Assembly: GCA_030144725.1 (NCBI GenBank)
Contig: JASKMD010000028.1
Coordinates: 5,761,311-5,825,310, forward strand
From: Haematococcus lacustris
Lineage: Eukaryota > Chlorophyta > Chlorophyceae > Chlamydomonadales > Haematococcaceae
DNA length: 64,000 nt
Direction of reading: 5' to 3'
Made by a program: the position numbers and the translations under genes. Positions 12,401-19,998 of the stretch are shown piece after piece. The notes beneath the pieces are model-generated. The model saw nothing but the letters and a program-made list of their open reading frames with translations. It did not search any database and was not told where the DNA came from. The number at the start of each line of letters is the position of its first letter. Position 1 is the first letter of the stretch.

Positions 12401-15400
12401 GGCAGGGCCAGCCAAGCCCCACCCACCCTGGGACCCCGGCAGGTGGCTGGGTCAGGACTGACCCTACGGAACACTGTACTCCCAGCACATGCCTTGGCTG
12501 GGTTGCCCTCACCCTTAGCACACACACACTCTGCTGTCGACCCACCATTACGGGGAAACATCGGACAGCCTGCTGATTCCATGGCTGGGCTGCCCACACC
12601 CAGCTGTTGACCCACCATGATAGTGGAGATGTCTGCCTTGGTGGTCTGATCCATAGCCAGCACCCTGCGGCTGCTAGGCGCCTCAAAGGGAGATGGGCGC
12701 AGGTCATTCATGCCCACGGTGCTCCAGGAGCGAAGGATGGATTGAACTGGGAACACAGCTGCGCCCAGCCCGTTCAGGCGCAGCACGCCTGCATCAGGGC
12801 AGCACAGCAAACAGGTGTCATGTCTTGCGGCAATGCTTTCCATTGACTATATAGTGCTCTAGTCACGCTGCACAGCAGCAAATGCCCTGTGTTTATAGTT
12901 CTAACAGTGCCCTGTTCTTATAGTTCTAACAGTGCCCTGTTCTTATAGTTCTAACAGTGGGAGTGGGTTGCCTGCGGGCCAACACCTTGGCGTGATAGTG
13001 TTGTATGTGCCAAGGAGTGCATGTGCCCGCTCATGATGACGTGCTACCGCTAATCCACATGCCTATGTGCATCGATGCTCAATGCTGCGCCGCCACGTCC
13101 CCGGCCACCCCGGCCGCCCCTGCCGCTGCGCTCACTGCTGTACTGCCCCCTGCTCTCCCTCTGCTCCCACTTGGCACCCTCCCTGCCGCCCTCAGCCGCC
13201 AACACTCGGCAGGTTGCAGCAGAAGGGCGCCTAGCGCTGGGCTTGCAGGCGCGGAAGAAACGGGGTTGCCCACAACTCCGTCCCAACAACTAAGCATACT
13301 CGGCCAATCTATCCAAGGCTCAGCAGCGCTCAGGCCCAGGCTGGGTGCCGTGTGCGAAGCAGTGATTGTGCCTGCTCACGATGATGTTACGTGCTTGTGC
13401 GCATCGATGCTCTATACTGTGCCGCCCCAGCACCGGCCACTACGCCCACCCCCAGCTCCCTACCCGGCACCCTGCTCACGAGGGGTAAACCCCACAGGCG
13501 CAGGCTGGAGCTCAGCCACTGAGAGGGCATACCTCGCCCGGCTCACCCGTGTCATGGACCAGCAGGGTTGACGATGGCCGCTGCTGCTCCACACTGACCA
13601 GCAGCGTGTTTTGCCATTCATAGGTCACTCTGCCAGGCCTTAGCTGCTGGACGAGGATGCTTGCATTGCTCACATTAGCCACCTGCAGCCAGGACTCAGG
13701 TCACACCACTGGTGGAAGGAATGTGAAAAGCAGCGGTGGAGGCACCACCAGGCACCCTCAGAACATCCTTCGTGTGTGTATATATACACACACTAAGACA
13801 TGTGCAGTGAGCTATCTTTTGAGGATCTTATTCCAACGTCACAAGCTTGCTTTGTTCATAGAGCCATGTGATTAATTGGAGGTTAGCCCAGCCCAGCCCA
13901 GCCTAGCCCAGCCCAGCTGCTACCTCAGGCCGGTGACTGAGTGGCTTGAACCACCTTTCCCACCCCCGCCTCCACCACCATCACCCCCAGCAACAAGCTA
14001 GGAGCCTCCAGGAGGTAGGCCTGCCCAGCACCTCGAAGATGTTGAGCGGGGAGCACCACGCCGCGGCTAAGCTGGGGTCGGCAGCCATAGCGCTCCACCA
14101 CACCATCTGCACAGCCGACAGCATCACGGGGTCACCGTGGTGTGCTGGGCAGCGAGACAGCCCCAGCTGAGTTGTAATGGGTACATATTCTGCGCCTGCC
14201 TCCACTCCTACACTAGCCCACCAACATACCAACCCACAGCTTTACCAAGAAACAGACCACCGCCACAGACCAACGAAGGGGTTGAGGAGGACTAATCAGG
14301 CACACAGAAGAACACTGCAGCGGCGGATGATGCGGTGTAACACTGTGCGTGCCCCAGCCACAGTACTGCTTGGCCCACAGGAGTCTGTCAGTGTGTGTGA
14401 AAGTGCAGGGCTGGGAGGAAAGGAGGGTCACTGCCACGGTGCCCTGCCTGCGCTTCCCAGCCTGTGCTTTCCTGTTGTCCGTGTTCACTGCATCGTGTTG
14501 CGTTTTGCTATGTTGTGTTGTGTTGCGAGGGGTTCAGGACAGCACCGTGGCTGAACTAGAGAACTAGAGGTGCCTGCAGGCTGACCTCGTCCGCTGGGAG
14601 CAGCAGGGTCACGTCCTGGAGCAGCAGGCGGCTGCCTCTGAAACCCAGAGCTACCCTGCAGGCGTGTGCAGCGGGCAGGCAGGCAGGCAGGCAGGCAGGG
14701 TCTGCAGCGTTTCAGGGTGCTTTGGGAGGGTTTTGTGTTCTTGAGTCTAGGGTTTCTGAAGGCGTGCAGCAGGCAAACAAGGTGCCACAAGGTGACCCAG
14801 GCAGCCCACATGAGGAGGAGCCCGTCGGGGCCGATCTCCCAGCCTTACAGAACGAACAGAACGAACATTACAGAAGAAGGAACAGGAGGAGCAGGAGGAG
14901 GAGGAGGAGGAGGCCTACAACAGGAGGGTGAGCCTCTCGGGGCTGCTCGCTTGGCCCTTCACCTGACAAAGTCCACGATGAAGGCTGCCGCAGTGAAGAA
15001 GCTGAGAGGGGCTTGCAGAACAGGTCCGACTGGCAGGTTGGCCTGGGTCAGGTTGCTGAGCTGGAGGCTGGTGAAGGGAGCCCCCACACTGGCCATGCCA
15101 CACCACCTGTGGCCAGCGGGCAGCTCAGCCGTGTGACTACACCATCACATCCCATGCGGGTCGCAGCCCCAGCAGCCAAGCATGGCAGCGGGCACACCCA
15201 CCCGGCCCAGTCCAGCTCAGGCCTGGGGTTCTCAGGTGTGGGCACCCCTGCATGCATATGGGGCGAGGCAAAGGGGTTCGGTAGGCCATGCAGCAGGTAT
15301 GGCACATTGTGTTGTATTGTACCGCGTTGGGCAGGTGCTTGGGCTGGGCTGGGCAGGGGCCATCCTTGCCTTTCCTGACCAGCGAGCTTGTCCACCCTGA

Positions 15401-16507
15401 AAGATCACACTGGCGGTCATACTTTCTTTCGCTGCTACTGCTGGCCATAACACGCGGCTGCTGGCCAAGGCCTGTGACCGCCCCGTCACCTCCGCCTGCA
15501 GCTCACGAACCTGCAATCACGACCTTGTTGGTGATGTTGACCAAGCGCCCTGCAACACCACACCCGGCTGCCGAGTCCGGGACATACCCCTGTAGCCAGG
15601 TGTAGGGTCAGTGCAAGAGCAGGGGTGAGTGAGGGGCAGGGTGGGCCTTGGCAGCACCCAGGGCCACTGCATCCATGCGAGACAGCAGCTAGAGGCTGGC
15701 CAGCATCAGCACCACCATGCGGCCACACACCTGCAAGGAGATATTGGCAAGGACATGGATGAAGCTAGTCGTGCTTGCAGCCATGGTGGCGGTGTCCACC
15801 AGTGCTGCCAGCAGCTCCCTTGGCTGCGAGACTGATGTGCTGGAGCATAACATGTTGAAGGAGGGGGGCAAGGATCTGCCGCAGGTGAGGTTCAGGTTGC
15901 GGGCGGTGACAGCCGCGCTGGACCAGCTGTGGAAGAGCACGCCCCATCTGTTGATGACCAAGCTTGAGTTCACCACGTCCTGGCAGAGCAGGCTGGTGTA
16001 CTGCCCTAGCAAGCTGCAATTGCTGGGCAGCTGCAGGGTGACGTTGGTGTATGTGATTGAGGGAGCTCCTGGGCCAACCAGGCTGGCAGGCGTCAAAAAT
16101 GTTGCTGCAGAGATGGTTCTGGGTGCGGCAAGCACTGTCACAAGGGTCAGGTCCTGCAAGTGAATGGAGCTCCCTGCAAGATGCCATTCACAGCCATCCA
16201 AAGTCAGCAATGCAGTCTGAGCCCTGCAGCCATCCTGCTACGCCAAGATTCACAATTGCAATCGTCGGTGCGGACGAGCTGTATGGGACGTGCCTGGCGT
16301 GAAAGTCGCGGTCAGTGAGTTAAAGTCAAGAGTGGATGCTGGCGCATCGGGAGTTCCCACCACCGTCAATCTGCCGGACACGTTGAGAGCCGTGGGAGCC
16401 CATGTCTCTCCAGGTGCAAGGCAGACAGACGCAGTACAATTGACTAAGCCACTTGAAGTGGCCACAAGGCCTAATAGGGTAAGGAAGAAAAGCATCAAAC
16501 GCCACAT
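3492..16507 (-). CDS. Receptor-like serine/threonine protein kinase, multi-exon
   Basis: Predicted single-pass membrane kinase: an extracellular sensor domain coupled to a cytosolic TKL/receptor-like kinase domain that phosphorylates Ser/Thr (activity from family knowledge). The start at 16,507 gives a signal peptide, MWRLMLFFLTLLGLVATSS. Ectodomain exons follow (16,216 down to about 10,100) with many N-x-S/T sites. One TM helix (TVGAAVGSAVAGLLLCAALL) lies in the exon 10,024-10,549. The kinase domain spans 8,244 to 3,492 and keeps every core motif: GAGAFGTVYQG, VAVK, HRDLKPDN, DLG (for DFG), APE, and ARPSF near the end. Exons join in phase with GT-AG borders wherever I could place them. Introns are long and rich in repeats, and hold antisense Fanzor fragments at 7,690-8,023 and 8,902-9,112. 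The ligand and pathway are unknown. The donor of exon 1 and a few ectodomain joins are unresolved. Confidence 0.85.
4535..4700 (+). repeat. Dispersed repeat, copy 2
   Basis: Matches 345-440 (TGAGCTGTCTGTT...CAGCACCCT), followed by a diverged second unit with CAGCACCTTCAAGCTT. It lies in an intron of the kinase gene. Confidence 0.6.
6014..6100. repeat. 12-bp minisatellite GGCCCTGAGACA
   Basis: Seven to eight nearly perfect copies in an intron of the kinase gene, between the exons 5,889-5,964 and 6,634-6,713. Confidence 0.9.
7690..8023 (+). pseudogene. Fanzor relic, C-terminal part, antisense in a kinase intron
   Basis: Base-level similarity to 59,690-60,150: shared AGGCCTGCAG, CCAGTGCGGGGC, GGACAGGGACTGC, and a common tail ending in AGGCCCAGGAGCAGC. 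Translation around 7,845 gives RWVDRDC, the RuvC-III acid region, after which the frame is degraded (MSTKRAEEALWRS, then a stop). RuvC-I and the RuvC-II glutamate are not preserved. It sits on the opposite strand to the kinase, in the intron between 7,254 and 8,244. The similarity stops at GGAGCAGC (8,016-8,023). Confidence 0.65.
8902..9112 (+). pseudogene. Fanzor 3'-end relic with conserved noncoding module B (copy 2)
   Basis: Begins with GGAGCAGCAGCAGCCTGCTG and GGCACAGT, the last codons of the Fanzor gene at 57,675-60,178. It continues into the noncoding module: TCATGCCAACTCTACA, then GTCAGGCAAT, then GTGTAGGTGGTAGGC. Over 9,001-9,057 I count 49 of 57 bases identical to 60,231-60,287. Similarity ends at CTCCACACAG (9,103-9,112), the same place as in the other copy, which suggests the element's right boundary. 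It lies in a kinase intron. Confidence 0.6.
9170..9290 (+). repeat. Dispersed repeat, partner at 10,600-10,755
   Basis: Both stretches contain CAGCCACTC, AAATG and TTAGATGCAGCAGCAGGAG in the same order after a GCAAGGTCA segment. This is a diverged local duplication in one kinase intron and the adjacent one. Confidence 0.45.
10600..10755 (+). repeat. Dispersed repeat, partner at 9,170-9,290
   Basis: See the partner copy. This copy is followed by degenerate CCCTAA-like repeats (10,755-10,800). Confidence 0.45.
11097..11155. repeat. 12-bp minisatellite CAGGTCAACCAC, array 1
   Basis: About four to five copies in the intron on the 3' side of the large kinase ectodomain exon 11,293-11,856. Confidence 0.9.
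11998..12095. repeat. 12-bp minisatellite CAGGTCAACCAC, array 2
   Basis: About eight copies of the same unit, with CAGGTCAACAAG variants, in the intron on the 5' side of the exon 11,293-11,856. That exon is therefore bracketed by the same repeat in the same orientation. Confidence 0.9.
12886..12957. repeat. 25-bp tandem repeat, three copies
   Basis: Unit CAGTGCCCTGTTCTTATAG plus TTCTAA. The first copy has GTGTTTATAG. It lies in a kinase intron. Confidence 0.9.
13010..13450. repeat. Diverged direct repeat pair (13,010-13,110 and 13,350-13,450)
   Basis: Both copies share GTGCC/TGCTCA...GATGATG/ACG...GTGC, GCATCGATGCTC, TGCCGCC and CCGGCCAC in order. They are about 340 bp apart in a kinase intron. 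Confidence 0.6.
13772..13793. repeat. 22-bp perfect palindrome
   Basis: An alternating GTGTGTGTATA stretch followed by its exact complement, in a kinase intron. It is a simple-sequence palindrome. Confidence 0.9.
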
Positions 16508-16677
16508 CGTCGCCGCTGCCGCAGCAGGTAATTCGGGGCAGACAAGTGTGGGGCCATGTGTCTTGATCAGGAATGAAAAGTGTGTGGGGGGGCAGTCGCC
16601 GCCGAGGCCCCTGCCATGTTCAACACGATGGTATGCACTTTTGGAATTGAGGTTTACGCAAGATACAGCATTGGCGA

Positions 16678-16815
16678 CAAGTTTTAATCCCTGCAGCCCT
16701 CATGCCACACCAAAATAAAGCATGAGTTGTAATCAAACACAGGCCGCGAGATCGCTAAAGGCTACTGACAGTGTGCCTAATGCCCACTTCAGCTCAGCCT
16801 TCTGGTGTGTGTGCC
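16678..16815 (-). other. Conserved noncoding module A (copy 1), downstream of a Fanzor relic
   Basis: Read on the minus strand, starting about 115 bases after the Fanzor stop at 16,929: ACACACACCAGA, GCTGAGCTGAAGTGG, then TGTGTTTGATTACAACTC, TGCTTTATTTTGGTGT, GCATGAGGGCTG and AGGGATT. The same series in the same order is found on the plus strand at 61,107-61,249. No reading frame is conserved between the copies, so it is likely a noncoding element: a 3' untranslated region, a guide-RNA scaffold or a transposon end. Confidence 0.6.
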
Positions 16816-16928
16816 TCCAGGTCTACTACTAGCAAGAGCTCTACCCTACTCTATAGCTCTTACTCATACACATCCCCTTGGTGAGGGGTTTGGTATCTTG
16901 TTTTCTTGGATTGTCTTGCTGTAGCTGG

Positions 16929-17700
16929 CTATTGCCGCCACTTGCGCCGCCACTTAAACAACAGGGCCTTAACGGGCAGGTACACCCACTCCTGGCCTGG
17001 CTGGCCTAGCTTTGGCATGGCTTGGCGGCCTTCCCAGTAGCACAGCCCAGTGGGGCGTGGGCCTGGGCCGACTGCACAGCGGCGGATGTTCAGCGCGGCT
17101 GACACGTCCCGGTCTTAAGAACCTGCACATGGGTGTGGGAGATGCATGAAGTCAAGTCATGTGCCATGTCATGTGTCATTTCATGTGGGATATGTTGCGG
17201 CCATGCACATGTGCAGTGCCAGGCCAGTGCTTACCTGATGTTGTTGCTTGTTGAGCACATCAAGCCCCTGACTTGGGATCGCTTAGCCGAGCTGTACACT
17301 GGCCGCAGCCACCTGCATGGACACATGAGGCAATGCACATTTGTAAGATTATTCCTTACCTTCCCAATCTTGACCCTACCAAGCCACCTTGACTCCACCA
17401 CCTCCCAGCACTACCCTGACCCTCTCTCACTGACCATCACCCACTGACCCTCTCACCTGACTCTGGCGGCTGCCCAGGGAGGGCCTCACTGGGGTTGCTG
17501 TAGGCTGAGCTGACCCGGCTTGTGCGGAACTCATCCACCATGAGCACTCGCCCTGCTGGGAACTGCCTCAGCGCCTCCTTCAGCATCTGGCTGACTGGGA
17601 CACCCCTGCAGCCAACGCTGCCGCTGCCGCTGAAGCCAGCTGCCCCATAGGCCAGTGCCAGGACACGGTCCGGCCACCGCTGCTTGGCCTGCTTGATGAG
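16929..17700 (-). pseudogene. Fanzor-type RNA-guided nuclease relic, subfamily A (RuvC-II/III part)
   Basis: Fanzors are eukaryotic relatives of TnpB, RNA-guided RuvC nucleases (family knowledge). Three GT-AG-bordered exons are visible. Exon 17,700-17,457 encodes ALAYGAAGFSGSG and, about 40 residues on, VDEFRTSRVSS. Exon 17,312-17,235 encodes WLRPVYSSAKRSQVRGLMCS. Exon about 17,125-16,929 encodes DRDVSAALNIRRC, CYWEGRQAMPK and a basic tail KWRRKWRQ before the stop. DRD...LN is RuvC-III; the Glu of VDEFRTS is the candidate RuvC-II acid. Lesions: an extra base just before DRD puts a TAA there, and the join between the first two exons is out of phase. No RuvC-I (DPG) motif is found upstream, so the N-terminal half is missing or too diverged. 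It is followed by module A. Confidence 0.75.
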
Positions 17701-17839
17701 CTGCAGCCACACATAAGACACATGGCACACATGTGTAAGGTCAGGTTTAGCAGCAGCAGCAGCAGTTGGCCAGGTGTAATGGGGGAATGGTGAGAGCATG
17801 GGGAGAGCATGGGGAGCATGGGGGAATGGGGAGAGCATG

Positions 17840-18055
17840 AGAGCGAGGGGGGGATGGTGTCCACTGCCCCAGCCCCACACCCTGCCCTCCTGCCCCCCCC
17901 CACCCCATACCCCTGCTGCTGCTGCTGCTGCTGTTGTTGCCCGGCGCCAGGGCAAGAGGCTGAGAGCGAGGGGGGGATGGTGCCCACTGCCCCAGCCCCA
18001 CACCTTGCCCTCCTGCCCCCCCACCCCCCAAGGGCCCATACTGCTGCTGCTGCTG
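17840..18055. repeat. Tandem duplication of a C-rich segment of about 120 bp
   Basis: GAGAGCGAGGGGGGGATGG, CCACTGCCCCAGCCCCACACC and a closing CTGCTGCTG run occur twice in direct orientation (17,840-17,935 and 17,960-18,055). They lie upstream of the Fanzor A exons, possibly inside an intron. Confidence 0.8.
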
Positions 18056-18079
18056 TTGGGCAGGTGGCTGAGAGCGAAT

Positions 18080-18547
18080 GCTAGCCTCCACCTTCACAGG
18101 CTGCACACATTTGTAGTGGGCTACAACTGGGAGGTGCATTGCCTCACACCTAGCTCGGAGTGTAGTGTCAACAAGGGTGGCTGGCCCTAGAGAATCACCG
18201 CGCTCAAAGCGCAGATGGGCATGGCCGAGCTTTGGAGCATAACGTAGTACTTCCCAAACAGTGTCTCTCCCATCATCATTGGGTGCCATGCACAAAGTTG
18301 TCCATGCGTTCCATTTGCCAATCACGCATGGTGCAGTCGACAACTTGCACAACACGCAACGGTGTAACTTGACCAATGCGCCCTCCAGCAGCACTTCTTG
18401 CCCTTGGTTGGGATGTGCGAACGTTGGCATGTACATGCACAGTGTACATAGGAAGTTTAGCGCAAGGTGAGTTGTAGGGCTATGGCATAAGTCACCGCAT
18501 TGCAGTCTTAGGTTATAATCATGCCATAATTGCCAGCATTTATACAT
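18080..18547 (-). other. Open frame upstream of Fanzor A, not recognised
   Basis: A long minus-strand frame (includes KLHRCVLCKLSTAPCVIGKW and RFERGDSLGPATLVDTTLRA) ends in a glutamine run in the duplicated C-rich segment. It could be the 5' part of the Fanzor A gene or an unrelated exon. I recognise no domain, and no RuvC-I motif is visible in it. Confidence 0.3.
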
Positions 18548-19998
18548 TTAGATGATTTCCAGGCAATGCACTACTGTGACTAACGTTAACACCCCCTACT
18601 AGTTTCGTAGATAAATATCACGTCCGTGCCCCTTGACATCACATAGTGTGCAAAGGGTGACATTCCCTGCCGTTGTGCATTCACTGCATGTATTGTGTTG
18701 TTTCAGTGCATACCTTATGCCAAGACGAGCTTAAACGTGTGGTTTAAGCCTAGAAGTCGCCCCGGCTGGACCGGTTGCCGGGTTTGCAGCAACCCTGCAT
18801 GGTCGCAACCGGGTCCACGTTTAGTGAGCCACACGCGCTCATTTTTGCAGCTAGGCAACGGAGCAAGTGCGAAATGTTCTTACTCGCAGCCATCATTTCT
18901 GGCCTTGCAGCTATGACTTAAACAAGCTCGGCATCGAGATGTCAACATTGGCGGGCGCACGGAACAATTGGTGCACAACCCTGACTAGACCTCCACAGCA
19001 CGCGGATGCAAAAATCGCGGCACGCGGTGGCCTGGTTGGTCCATGCTGGCCCATTTGTATATTTTCTCACGTGTGTCACAGCTGATTGAGAGCAAATGGA
19101 GCAAATATGATCGTAAAAGCTTGGGAACAGGGCCCATAGCTTGTTGTCGAACATCTGAAATTCGTTCGGCATCGCTATGCGCAATTGACTTGCTCGGTGT
19201 TGGCTTGATCATCTATATCTTCAAAATCGCTAGGGGGGGGGGGTCAGCAGAATGGCCTGCGATTGCGCGCACAGCCTCGCACTAATTACGTAAGGACTTC
19301 CCCCGCACAGAATCTTGAAAGAAGCACTGTGCCGTGAGATCGACTTCCGATCAGCGGATGTAACGCCCCATAAATAGTAGCTACCAGCGAACCTGGCTCA
19401 GCAAGCGATGGCGATGCAGCCAGCGAAGAGATAGTTCTGACTCCGCGGACGGTCAAAAAGTCAAACGGTTCACAGCCAAAAAGTCAAACGAGTCAAGTCC
19501 AACGATGGCTGCGGCCACATTTGGCTGCGGCTGCTGACGAGTTACAGCGTAGCTAGCTCCAATAGCCTCCTCATGCGACCCTCCTCCGTGCCCCTCTAAC
19601 AGGGCATTGCGATGAGGCGACACGTAGGCTGGATGCTTGCAGTTGGCCTTCAAGCCGTGCCAGGCCTCGCACACGCTGTAACAATGGGGCTTTGTACACA
19701 GCCAGAACAATAGCGGCGTATACACGTAGGTACGTATGTACATGTATATACGTAGCGTACCCCGAGCAACGTGTATCCGTAGGCAACCGTAGGTACGTAG
19801 GTTGACCGTACAATACCTAAGATTTGACCGTGAGATTGCAAAGGATGCAGGACGCACAATTCACCGTAACTGCGGGTGTGTCCGTAATCGCGGGTCAAAT
19901 GCAAGTCGCTGCGATATGCAGCCAGCCAGCTGATGACATTCATTGCGCGGGAACCACCTGATGATGCATACGAGGGATGTGGCGACGAGACCCGGACA
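18548..19998. other. Intergenic, no gene recognised
   Basis: AT-richer than the rest. It contains a G10 run near 19,232 and a TACGTA-rich tract (19,720-19,810). A short AAAAAGTCAAACG motif occurs twice (19,453-19,490). I see no supported gene. Confidence 0.5.

Larger units (their letters stand above)
10024..16507 (-). other. Exon map of the kinase ectodomain
   Basis: Exons I could place by GT-AG borders and open frame: first exon from 16,507 (signal peptide, NCT glycosite); 16,216-15,731 (LTLDGCEWH..., several N-x-S/T); a short exon near 15,547-15,509 (RLVNITNKVVIA); 15,106-14,963 (SLQLSNLTQANLP); 14,655-14,586 (LLLQDVTLLLPADE); 14,144-14,032; 13,682-13,547 (VANVSNASILVQQ); 12,788-12,616; 11,856-11,293 (the largest, 564 nt); a possible exon near 11,060-10,960; then 10,549-10,024 with a proline-rich juxtamembrane stalk and the TM helix. 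The repeated LxLxN/LxLQDVTL pattern resembles right-handed beta-helix (pectin-lyase-like) extracellular domains; that assignment is inference. Confidence 0.6.

Noticed and set aside
12607..12846. Plus-strand frames over the kinase ectodomain exons
   Set aside because: Shadows of the minus-strand exons, which have splice borders and join in frame.
13750..13800. Possible tRNA or hairpin terminator at the GTGTGTATATACACAC palindrome
   Set aside because: A simple-sequence palindrome without any tRNA arm pattern.
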